A DNA stretch of 64,000 nucleotides from Rhizaria sp. SCN 62-66 (taxonomy: Eukaryota > Rhizaria, unplaced), in NCBI GenBank assembly GCA_001724265.1, contig MEDY01000064.1, forward strand, positions 1 through 64,000. Direction: 5' to 3'. The translations under genes were made by a program, and so were the position numbers. The notes under the pieces were generated by a model, which worked only from the letters and a program-made list of their open reading frames with translations, was not told where the DNA came from and ran no database searches. Below, in pieces: positions 45,000 through 54,348 of this stretch (the stretch's first letter is position 1; each line of letters begins with the position of its first letter).

Positions 45000-47243
45000 A
45001 GGTTGATATTGCTATTGGCTGCCAGGCGCAAGAGCGGGCGAGCCAGGAGCGCTGCCGCCGCCGCTCTGCGGATTAATGCCGTAGTAGCCGCTGCCGTAGC
45101 CGCTGGCGCCGTGGTTATACAGCGGGCTCGACAGCTCGTGCTCGCTGACCGGGCTCGCGTCAGCCTCGGAGCCGTTGGCGCTTGCGGAAACAGCGCCCCC
45201 GCCGATGTTGAGGTTCAGGTAGGAGCTCGAGGTCAGCAGCGGCGGCGGGGCGCCGGCGGGCCGCGCGCGCGGGCGCGGGGGCAGCTTCGGCGGCGACTGC
45301 GACAGCGGCAGCGGCGGCGGAGGTAAGGGGCCGTTGCCCGAGTTTCCGCTACCACCGCGGCTGCCACGACCGAGGCCGAGCGTTGCGCTGTTCACGTCGG
45401 TCGAGGCGGAGGTTATGGGTGACAGGCAGTCGATACCGCCACCGATTTGTTGATGCTGTGCGTGTGGGCCCTGCGCCTGTGTGTGCGACTGTGGCGTGGC
45501 CCAATGTCCCGCACCCGCGCCCGCAGCAGCGCCGCCGGTGCGGTCAGCGCCGGTTGAGTGCATCGCAACGACAACAGGTCCTTGTCCGCCAGTGGCGCCG
45601 GCGTTAGCCCAGACACCACCCGCAGAAGTACTACTATTGTTGTTGGGCGCTGTGTCGTCGATATCGTTCGTGTCGTTGTTGTTGAAGGCCTTGGCAAACA
45701 CAATGGCGTCCAAGCTCTCGAGCCCCAGCAAACGGCCCTCGTCCTCATCTTCGGCGTCGCGGCCACGCTCGCTGTCTCCGTCGTGTTGGTCTTGAGGACT
45801 CACTCCACTGCCGAAGCCAGCGCCCGTAGGCCGCGCACCGGGCTCCTGCTGTCCTTGTTGCATGACGCGACCACCAGCAGCACCAGCGCCGCCGCTGGCA
45901 GCAGCGTCTGCCTCAGATCCCTGAGGGTGTGCGAGCTGGTTGCTGTTGTTGCGGTCGCGTTCGCCGAGCTTCGTCGCGCGGCGGTGCGAAGCGACGCGGC
46001 GCACGCGGTCACCGCGAGCCTCGCGCCAGGCCTGCTGCGCGCCGGCAAGCGAGGGCGAGGTCAGGATCGCGCGCACGGTCTCGGCCGCGGTGCGGGGCGG
46101 GAAGCGCGTGCGTACGAGTGAGATGGAAAACACGGCTGCGAGCAGCGCGTACGTGAAGGCCTGGCCGACGAAGTAGTACTCGTCGCCGAACACCACAAGC
46201 AGCACGCGGCACGCGGCGAGCGCGGAGACGGCAACGGGCACGGAGGTGATTTTGCCGGCGTAGCCGCTGAAGAGCACGCACATGTCGAGCACCATCACGG
46301 CGGCAGCGGTGACATACCCGGCGTTGAAGGTCGCCAAGTGCTCCGTGTCATCCGCGTCGCCCGCGGGGTCGGAGCCGTCGGTGGCGTTGCGCGCAAGCGC
46401 GGCGTGCACGACGAGCGCGTACACCCACAGCAGCACGAGCGACATGAGCCAGGACCCGACGGCCTTGGCCAGGCGCGCGGTGCGGCGGCGGTCCGCGGCG
46501 GCTGCGCGGCGAGCCGCCAGCGCGGGCGCGGCCGCGGGGACGGGGTCCGCGCCGCCCACCAGCGCAGGCGGTAGCGCGGAGCCGTAGGGCGCGGCGAGCG
46601 AGGCCGCGGCGGTGGCGGAGGCGAGGTCGGGCCAGCACGAAGTGAGCAGCGCGGGCAGCGTGCGGTACACTCCCGGGTAGTCTTTGTAGTCGTAGGCGTT
46701 GAAGTTGAGCAGGATGGACACGGAGTACGCCACAGGAAGCATGTTAATTGTGAGAAAGATGACGCTTAGACTGGTGAAGGTGCGCGTCTGCGTGATGAAC
46801 GCGCTGAGGATCTGGAAGGCCACGAGCAGCGCGCCGGCCAGAGTCAGCAAAACGCGTGGGAACAGCGAGAGCGTGTAGCCGTTGAAGTGCCAGTGTGACC
46901 AGGCAAACATAGCGAGCAGCACCGCCGTGCCAATCATGAGCAGCGAGAAGCCGTACATGGACGGGAAGTCGCTGTTGGCGAGCGCGGTGCCGCCCCAGGC
47001 CCACAGCAGCGCGAAGGGCGAAGCCAGCGTGAGCCAGACAGCGATCGAGAACCAGGGCGCCCAGCGCGCGAACGCGGCATCGGACACGCCCAGAAAGACA
47101 AGCCAGCGCGCAGCCATACGGATGTTGCCGCGGATGCGTGAGAGCACCATTTGCGCGGCGATGGTCAGCAGCAGGGTGGGGAGCCCGAACTAGAGCAGGT
47201 GCAGCCCCGCCTCTGCAGACCAAAACTCGCGCACGTGCACCAT
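36549..47243 (-). CDS. DEK1: DEK1-type transmembrane calpain, about 3564 residues, with two in-frame TAGs
   Basis: The frame runs from ATG 47243 to TAA at 36549 if TAGs at 47190 (codon 18) and 45012 (codon 744) are read through; an ATG at 47150 would avoid only the first. Two blocks of membrane segments (about residues 15-400 and 790-1330), separated by a cytosolic loop, precede long Ser/Gly/Asp-rich linkers and a Gln/Glu/Arg coiled coil (near 2300-2620). A Cys/His-rich zinc-type patch follows (Cys-x-x-Cys, Cys-x-x-Cys, His-His). The calpain protease core has Cys2901 (Gly-Asp-Leu-Gly-Asp-Cys-Trp), His3061 (Gly-His-Ala-Tyr-Ala) and Asn3086 (Asn-Pro-Trp-Gly), with spacing like classical calpains. 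Two beta-sandwich (C2L/CBSW) regions and a Gly/Ser-rich tail end the protein. Plant DEK1 has the same plan at about 2150 residues and senses position or mechanical cues at the plasma membrane; here function is inferred only. Confidence 0.87.
44969..45001 (-). repeat. Coding CAG tract (polyglutamine) in the calpain
   Basis: A run of CTG on the plus strand encodes about ten Gln residues, starting a few codons after the TAG at 45012-45014. The TAG sits at the edge of this Gln-rich patch. Confidence 0.85.
45012..45014 (-). other. In-frame TAG read as sense, probably Gln (calpain codon 744)
   Basis: The context is Pro-Gly-Ser-Gln, TAG, Gln-Tyr-Gln-Pro followed by a Gln run. The frame is the same on both sides. 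The next in-frame ATG lies inside the first membrane segment of the second block, so re-initiation would damage the protein. Confidence 0.8.
47190..47192 (-). other. In-frame TAG near the calpain N-terminus (codon 18)
   Basis: ATG 47243 opens Met-Val-His-Val-Arg-Glu-Phe-Trp and reaches TAG, then continues in phase into Phe-Gly-Leu-Pro-Thr-Leu-Leu-Leu and the ATG at 47150. If translation starts at 47150 the TAG is untranslated, so this case is weaker than the others. Confidence 0.5.
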
Positions 47244-49607
47244 TGCGGCAAGCCGCGCGGCCGGAGCGGCGCCAGGCAGACAGAAAAAAGGAGAGAAGGC
47301 GTGGTGTGGTGGCAACGCGTGAAGAAAGGTCCGGAGAAAGCGGTTGGGCGGACCGAAATAGGAACCAACCTGTGGAAGGTCAGACGGGAGAGAGTCAAAA
47401 GGAAATGCGGTTCAAGTAGTTAATGAGCAGACCAAACAAAATGAATTTCTGTTTACACGTAAAGAAGTAATACTTAATATCAAGACACTTATCAAAACCT
47501 CTTTCTACGACGAAGCACATGCTTACTGCTTCGAATACCATGCTGCGTCTCCACAAAGTTGAAGTGGTCCGATTTTAAAGCTGACCTTAAGCACGACGGA
47601 CCGATTTGTGGTTGAGACGTTTAGTATCAATTTAGGCAGACCATATCAATGATACTGACGACAAAACTTTGAAAAACAATCGTTGACAACTTGATTTATC
47701 TATGAATTATGCTATTAGTGTCTTTGCATTCTATGCGCTTCATCAGTATCATTCCAAAAGAAAGCTTGCGTGAAACGGGAGTTGCAGATAGTAGCTTGTT
47801 TTACTATAGAGAATATGTATCAGCGATTCTAACGAGAAACGAAGTAAAGAGATAACAGGAACAAACAACAAATCGTTTCTAAGAAACGGAGGAGAAGAAA
47901 ATCATCAACTAGCCTACAAGAGGCCGACATCTAACATAACAGATCAAACAAACAAGATAGTATAACAAACATAGATACAGAGACCATATCAGAAACGTAA
48001 CATCAGCACAGACAAGATAAGAAGAGATACAATGAGCGATACAAGAGAACCTAAAAGGCACAGACACTAATGCCAACACGAACGTACAAGCACACCAAAA
48101 GACGCGCGACAAAGAACGAGAGAGCTGGCGAGAGCGTAGGTACGGAGGCACGATGACACACAGTGCAGCGACAGAACTTGAGCAAAGCTCAGTGCAAGAA
48201 TCTACGAGCGACAGAGGCCCTAAGGCCTCACACCGTGCTAAGTCGCAGCGTCGCTCGCTCGCTCGCTCGCTCGCGCGCTCGTCTGTTTAAACGTGCACCA
48301 TCAGAGTGGTTATCGCCACGAACGGAGACAAGTGATCAGAACACTCGACGTACGTTGTGTGTGGTTGATGCCGCAACGATCGCTGTAGCTAGTGCAGCGA
48401 CATGAGTCGTTTCCCTCTCCCTCTTGCATCCACACTCTCTCGCCACATAAAGTACAGGTGCGTTCGAACATACACACGCAGGCACGTACGACAGCATAAG
48501 AGCAGCAGCAGAACAGACACGGTCGTACGCAGTCTAAGGATGATAAATGAATGAATGAAATATATATCATGGAATTCAAATCACGTCACGAATAGTAGAA
48601 GTAAGTAACGACACGAGCACAGTGCCACCTGTACAGGGCTGTACAAGAGCAGAACAAAGCAGGCTAGGCCGGGGGTAAGCGAGAGAGAAGTGAACATGAG
48701 GCGAAACGACATAACACGCGAGTCAAGTAAGAAGACTTGAGGTCGTTGCATTGCATTGCGTTCTGCGGGCAGCATTGCATACGAACGTATCAGCACGATC
48801 AATGGACACATAGAGCAGATAATAGGTGATGCTCTCGCGCACTGTTGTCGGCGACGGCTGACCGCAGAAGACTCGCGCAGTCGCTCTCATTCTTGGCCTC
48901 GCTATTGCAGACTCACACGCACAAATTAAGCACGTCTGAGTGTAGGACTGTGAGAGGCACAGTTGTGGAGAGCTTGTTGTTCCATTGTTCCACCGAGAGA
49001 TGATGACAAGTTACATTAAAAAGAAAGACAAACCGACAAGCAGACTACAGGGGGGAAGAGGTCAAAAATATTTTAAAGAGAAACGAAAAAAGAGAAGAAA
49101 ACAAGAGTGGCATGAGAAAAAATTTTCGAGAAGACAGTAGCGGATCACAGAAACGGCCACTGTCGTCCCGTGCTACTGTACTTAGAGAGAGGGAGACCGA
49201 CGGGCACGAGCTACCTTCGCACCAACGACGTGGCTTCGTTGCTGCGATAGAGTTGATGCGTGTGTCTCTTGTTGTGTCGTACTTAAAGTGACTCTCGTAA
49301 GGTCACTTCGGGAAAAAAAACGTGCTTTAAAATTTGCTAGACACCAAGTCGTGAGTGGGATTCACGACGTCAACAATGATTTCAGAGTAATGTTACGTAC
49401 TACTAGGCATTCACGCGACTACTCTCAACGGGCAGCTCTGCTCTATACACAGCTCTTCTCTCCCTTAGCGTCGCTTGCGAGGCAGCGTCACATAGTCGCA
49501 GTGACAGCAGATTCGAAGAGCAGGAGCGGGAAACAGAGCAGAGCTGAGCGCCGCTAACTCGAACCCGCTTGGCGCTTCAGGTGCGGCGTCTGCGGATGCG
49601 TGGGGGC
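47244..49607. other. 2.4-kb spacer upstream of the calpain gene
   Basis: The longest gene-free stretch. It must hold the calpain promoter and the 3' end of the phosphatase gene. From about 47800 to 49150 the plus strand is notably rich in A and G. A (TCGC)n microsatellite of about six units lies near 48251-48275 and an (AATG)n patch near 48545-48560. Frames at 47909-48151 (-) and 49288-49557 (+) lack recognisable features. No tRNA or other RNA gene is recognised. Confidence 0.5.
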
Positions 49608-50936
49608 TTAGTTCATGCCGGGCATGTGGGGCACGAGCGCGTCGACGAACTCCTGCAGACGGAAGGTCTGGCGCACGTAGGGCCGCACGTCCGAGACGTC
49701 CTTGAGGTGGCGCAGGAAGGGGATGAGGTTGAGCAGCTCGCAGTCGTGCTCGTCGTCAAACCACGACTCGCAGGGGATGCCGTTGTCGAGCTGGAAGCCG
49801 AAGGCCTGGAACGAGTTGTCTACAATGACGACCTTGTCGAGCGGACGGCCGAGGATGTTGAGGTCCTTGAGGTAGTTGCCCTCGACGCACACGCACGAGT
49901 CGCGGAACACGCGGTGCGAGATGTACTCGTTGCGCGGGTCGATGATGTTGAGCAGAGAGTCGGCGTACACCTTCTGCGACGCCGTGAAGATGACGACCTC
50001 GAACCACTGCGCGACCTGCTTGAGGAAGTACTCGAGGTGCGGGCGGATGCGTACGTAGACCTCATAGTCGACGCCGTTGAAGTTGACGTGGAACGTGAAT
50101 TCGGGGTTGTCGATCGGCTGAATGGAGCAGTGCACCAGCGTCTCATCCAGGTCCAGCGCCAACGTCACGGGCGGCGCGTTAAGCGACTTGCGCGGGATCG
50201 GCGACTTGCGCGGCGTGGGCACGGCCACCGAGAGCGGGCCCAGTTGCTTGATGAAGATGAAGGGGTCGTACTCCTCCTCTTCAGGGAACGAGTCGTCGCC
50301 CATGTCCTTGCGCAGCGTCGACAGCTTAATCTGTCCCAGCGCATTCTTGTGCTGCAGCGCGCGAAGCACGGCGTTCATGCTCGGCGGGCTGTATGTGTGG
50401 ATCGGGCCCTTCTGGATCACGGCCGTCGACGGCAGGCGTCGCTCCAGCGGCCGTACGTCGTCTAAGATGCTGTCGGAGACGCCCACGGCAGCGTCGCCCG
50501 CGCTCTTGCCGCCGCCGGCGGCCTCGTCGTATTTGGGCGAGAAGAGCGCAGCGCCCGAGCCGCTGGAGCGGGCGCCAGCAGCCGCGCCAGCGGCTGCGCC
50601 AGCGCCAGCGCCGGAGGCGGACCCTGTGCGGGACTGTGAGGAGACCGCGGCGGGCGAGCCCATCGCGGCGCGAGCAGCAGAGGCGCCGGCAGGCGCGGGC
50701 GCGGCGGCCGCAGCGGGCGCGGCAGCGGCGCCGGGGCGCCCCGCGGCGGGAGTGGCCCTGCCGCGGCGCAGCGCTGACGCGATTGGCGAGTCGGGCTCGG
50801 CGTAGGGCGAGGCAGCTGAGACCGGTGTGGCGGTAGCGCCGTAGCCCGTGCGAGCCGCAGCGCGGTTGGGCGTAGCAGCAACGGACTGAATCAGGGTGTT
50901 GCCGCCCGCGGGGGCAGCGCCTGAGCGGCCGAGCAT
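49608..50936 (-). CDS. CTDSPL2: CTDSPL2-like FCP/SCP-family phosphatase
   Basis: A single-exon protein of 442 residues, stop TAA. The first 240 residues are Ala/Gly/Ser/Pro-rich and disordered. The catalytic HAD/FCP1 homology domain (about 255-435) starts with Leu-Asp-Leu-Asp-Glu-Thr-Leu-Val-His-Cys; Asp262 is the expected nucleophile and Asp264 the acid/base. Further matches are Phe-Thr-Ala-Ser-x-Lys-Val-Tyr-Ala-Asp, Tyr-Leu-Lys-Asp-Leu-Asn-Ile-Leu-Gly-Arg, Val-Asp-Asn-Ser and Gly-Ile-Pro-x-Glu-Ser-Trp. This set closely follows animal CTDSPL2 and its relatives, which remove phosphate from Ser/Thr of RNA polymerase II CTD, SMADs or other nuclear proteins. The substrate here is not known. Confidence 0.92.
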   Translation of the reverse strand: MLGRSGAAPAGGNTLIQSVAATPNRAAARTGYGATATPVSAASPYAEPDSPIASALRRGRATPAAGRPGAAAAPAAAAAPAPAGASAARAAMGSPAAVSSQSRTGSASGAGAGAAAGAAAGARSSGSGAALFSPKYDEAAGGGKSAGDAAVGVSDSILDDVRPLERRLPSTAVIQKGPIHTYSPPSMNAVLRALQHKNALGQIKLSTLRKDMGDDSFPEEEEYDPFIFIKQLGPLSVAVPTPRKSPIPRKSLNAPPVTLALDLDETLVHCSIQPIDNPEFTFHVNFNGVDYEVYVRIRPHLEYFLKQVAQWFEVVIFTASQKVYADSLLNIIDPRNEYISHRVFRDSCVCVEGNYLKDLNILGRPLDKVVIVDNSFQAFGFQLDNGIPCESWFDDEHDCELLNLIPFLRHLKDVSDVRPYVRQTFRLQEFVDALVPHMPGMN

Positions 50937-51731
50937 TCTTGTGGAGGGTGCCGACGGGTCTGGGCAGGCACTTCACGCAAGTACCCTGTTCCGCGAAAGC
51001 TAAAGTGTGAGGCGGGGGAAAAAGGTGAGAGTTACGTGCCCTAACGAACAAGGCCCGTGTAGAGCAGACGCGCAGTGGTGCGACGGGTGCGGGCTAGAGG
51101 TGTAGAGTACAGCAAGTGAGTTGGACTGTGGTAAGAACGAGGTCTGCTCGCTTGGGAGAGTGGCCTGCGTACTGCGGGGAAACAAATAGGCGAAGAAAAA
51201 AGACGTTATATGCAGGTGTTTAATATGGCTTAAGGCATTCCGCACACTCAGGTATCCACTCAGGCCCTCGAACTGGCACCACAGCCAGACCCAATAGAAT
51301 GAACAAACGGTTAGCTCAAAAAGGCACGAGGCGCCACCTGAAAGTGGGGCTGCGTAAAGCAGCATGACCATGGACAGCAGTGCAGCTCAAATATTGCATT
51401 GAAGACTGAATATCTAATTCTAAGGTTGTAGTCTTATATCTAAACTGCCCCACCAAACGGCACAATTCGGCATTTTCCGATTTCCTCAGAGGTCTGTCCC
51501 ACCGTTATCGCTCGGAAAGCTAAGCCGCTCGGTGTGGGGCCCAAGTGACCGTGAGCAGGCACTTGCTCGCAGACTTGCAGCGCAATTATATACCCCTTCC
51601 TGATCACCAATATCGGATTTGACCTTGTTTTGATACTGTCAACGCACTGAAATATTTTAACACATAATCATACTTTCTGAAGTATCACACTCACTCCGCG
51701 CGCCACACCCCTGCTTACCACCTCAAAGGCC
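50937..51731. promoter_or_regulatory. Divergent intergenic region (CTDSPL2-like / TMEM242)
   Basis: About 800 bases between divergent start codons, AT-richer around 51380-51700. No convincing motif, repeat or RNA gene is seen. The frame at 51000-51371 (-) is not supported. Confidence 0.5.
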
Positions 51732-54013
51732 ATGAGCGCTCCTTCCACCTCTCACCCGGAGGCGCCCACACGCCCAGTTGCGTCCCTCGCGTCTGTGACC
51801 GCCCCGGATGCTTCCATGGTACCCGCTGCAGTTGCCCCTGGTGCGCTGTCAGAGGAGGACAAAGACATCAACAAGAAGTTCGTGCTCTCGGCCGTGGGCA
51901 TGATCGCCGTGCTGGGCACCCTCGGCCTCGGCGTCGGCTCCAAGCTTGGCCAGATGTGGGTCCGCAGCTTCGTTGTCTCGCTCGACGACGAGAAGGTTGC
52001 CATCAAGAAGCCTGGACTTCTTGCGCGCCTCTTCAGTCCTCCCGACCTCGGCCCTAACGCCCCCGCCGTGACTACAACGACTGCCGGGTCTGCTGCGTCA
52101 ACTTCTGCGACTGCGTCCGTGTCCGCGTCTGCTGCGACGACGGCAGCACCGCAGCCCTCCGCAGCCACCGCCGCCGCGTACGGCAACTTTCGCCGCAAGC
52201 CTGTGCCCGGCGCCCCCGCTTCTGTCTCCGTGCCAGCGGCCGCCACGCCCGCCACGACGATGATGATCGCTGCCGCCAACGCCACCGCCGCGGCGCCCGC
52301 TGCGCCCGCGTACCCCGCCGCGATGGGTCCCGCGCTGCCCCCCACGGGCGCCGCTGCCGCTGCTGCCAGCGCCACCGCTGCGCCCGCAGTTGCCTCCGCC
52401 CCGCGCGCGATGGGCCCCGCCGCCGCCGCCGCCGCCGCCGCCATCGCCCGTGCAGCCTCCTCCTCGACCGCTGCCGCTGCTACAGCCCCTGCCGCCCCTG
52501 TCGCCGTTGCTGCGGCGAACACAGCCACCGCTGCTGCTGTGGCTGCTGGTGCTGCTGCTGGCGGCGGCGGCGGCGGTGGCGGTGCGCCGATGTGGCTGTC
52601 GTCGACGCCGCCCGCGCACACGCTCACCTACAGGCGGCTGCCGGAAGGGCCGCTCAAGACTTCGGTGCAGGTGCGTAGTATCGGTGCTATCTTTGCGTTA
52701 TTTGCAGTATTTTATGGTTAATCCTGCCAATCATATTTAAATCAACGCTTGATGAAGAAACATATATGGTTTATGAATGCGTATATCTGTTTAGCAGCGC
52801 CACCTCACCTCCCTCCATGCTATGCCCTGACTTTCTTCTGTTCCCTTACCATTCCTCTCAGGCGGAGCTGATGGCTTATGGCGCGTCCCGCGCGAAGCTG
52901 GCCTTCCTTTACGGCACGGCGCTCGCCGTCACTGGATTTTCCCTGGGCACGCTGGGCGTGTGCTACTGGCTTGACGTCTGGTCCTTCCCGGCCTTCGCGC
53001 GCCGCATGCAGGCCGAGGTGCCGTCCATCATGCGCGCCGCGGGCGCTAGGGAGCTCTTCGTGCGCCTCGGCTTTGCGCCGCCCGCCGTCCTTGTCAGCGG
53101 CGCAAGCGATGCCGCCGACGGCGAGAGCAGCAGTGTCAGCAATACTGTTAGCCCGCGCGCTGGCCAAGAGGCCTGCGGCTCCGCCGAGGCCGCGACGCCT
53201 GTGGCGGGCGCCGCGAGCGCGCTCAACGCGTGGGCCCGCGACGCCCGCGCGTCCCTGACATCCCTCAGCGCGCGCGTGCTGCCGACGCTGGGCTCCGGCA
53301 CCGGACTGGGCCGCGGAAAGGGCGTCTCGGCCGAGCGCGCCGCCGCCGACGCGAGCGACGCGGCCGCGATGGACCGATTGGACGACGTCGCGCTCGAGGC
53401 GAGCATCACCGAGACGCTCGAGGCCTTCGCTGCGGGCGACGACGCGCCCAAGCGCAGCCGCAAAAGCAAGAGCAGTGAGGGTGGCGCTGATGACGGCGGG
53501 AGGAGCGAGAGTGTCTGGCGCCGTGGCATCAGCCGCATGACGGCTCTCGTGCGCGGCGGAGACGGCAACACGAGCAAGAGTGCCGCTGCTGTCGCTGCTG
53601 ACAGTGCGAGCGACGACGCGAAGGACCTGGCCGAGCTTGCTGCCGCTTTGTCGATCACGCCCTCCGATGTGACTGCTATCGCCCAGCCCCAGCCCCAGCC
53701 TCAGGCGCCGCCTCGGTCTCAAAACGACCAGGCTGTTGCCATTTCAACCAGTGCCAGCGTTTCCAGTTGCGCGCTCTCTGACGCCGGCTCCGTCTTGAGT
53801 GCTGCCGGCGCTGGCTGGGGTCTGTGGAGTGCGTGGGGCTGGACGCGGGACACCGCTGTGTGGCTCGTTTGGGGTAGCCCCAAGGCGACCGACGCGGCCA
53901 CTGGCACTGGTGCGGGCGTCAGTGTGAGGGTTGGAGACGAGGATGTTGCTGCTGCTGTCTCCGGTGTTGGCGCGACTGCCACTGGGACGACGACAGGGGA
54001 CAGTAAGGCGTAA
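51732..54013 (+). CDS. TMEM242: TMEM242-family mitochondrial membrane protein with large insert and C-terminal extension
   Basis: Two exons, 51732-52670 and 52862-54013, with an intron 52671-52861 (GTGCGT...CTCAG, phase 0); 696 residues, stop TAA. Residues about 42-80 carry a first membrane segment (Lys-Lys-Phe-Val-Leu-Ser-Ala-Val-Gly-Met). After the splice site a second follows, with Ala-x-Leu-Tyr-Gly-x-Ala-Leu-Ala-Val-Thr-Gly-Phe and then Phe-Ala-Arg-Arg-Met-Gln-x-x-x-Pro-Ser-Ile. Both segments and the motif after the second resemble TMEM242 (about 140 residues in humans), an inner-membrane factor linked to ATP synthase c-ring and complex I assembly. Here about 220 Ala/Thr/Pro-rich residues lie between the two segments, and about 320 Ser/Ala-rich residues follow, including a Pro-Gln repeat. 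The family call rests on short motifs. Confidence 0.68.
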
Positions 54014-54348
54014 GCGAAGCGGGGCGTACACATCATGCTCCCAACATAGGAAATGAGAGTTATCTAGTCAAACCCCGAAATTATTTAATTTAATATAATC
54101 CTGTCATAGAAATAAATATTGACACATTTTGTATTATTATACGTTTTTACCATGAAGTAACAACAACATGTTGCGCTAAGTATCACTTGTAGATTCAAGT
54201 CTGCTCGAATAGTGAATTTCAAATGGTAATAAGACAAAGGAGTGTAAGAATATGACGGCGAATACGTTGCCGAATAAATAATGTTAATATATAGAGGTGC
54301 ACATTGTCAAGTCGCACCACTTCTACAAGAGAAACGGACGCTTAATGT
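54014..54348. other. Convergent spacer between TMEM242 and the giant protein
   Basis: Strongly AT-rich 3' flanks. No gene, repeat or RNA element is recognised. Confidence 0.6.

Noticed and set aside
10863-45014. Treating the split genes as pseudogenes or sequencing errors
   Set aside because: All interruptions are TAG, the phase is kept on both sides, the domains and catalytic residues are intact, and no TAA or TGA occurs internally. Random decay or error would produce all three stops and frameshifts. One frameshift (CAP-G) does look like an error and is reported separately.
47909-48151. 80-codon hydrophobic minus-strand frame
   Set aside because: Its apparent hydrophobicity follows from the purine-rich plus strand (pyrimidine-rich codons on the minus strand). 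It has no supporting motif or neighbour.
48251-48275. (TCGC)n run as a structured repeat array or CRISPR-like element
   Set aside because: It is a simple microsatellite. No spaced direct repeats of CRISPR type are present in the window.
49288-49557. 89-codon plus-strand frame before the phosphatase 3' end
   Set aside because: It is short, spacer-like in composition, ends in the 3' flank of the opposite-strand gene, and has no domain.
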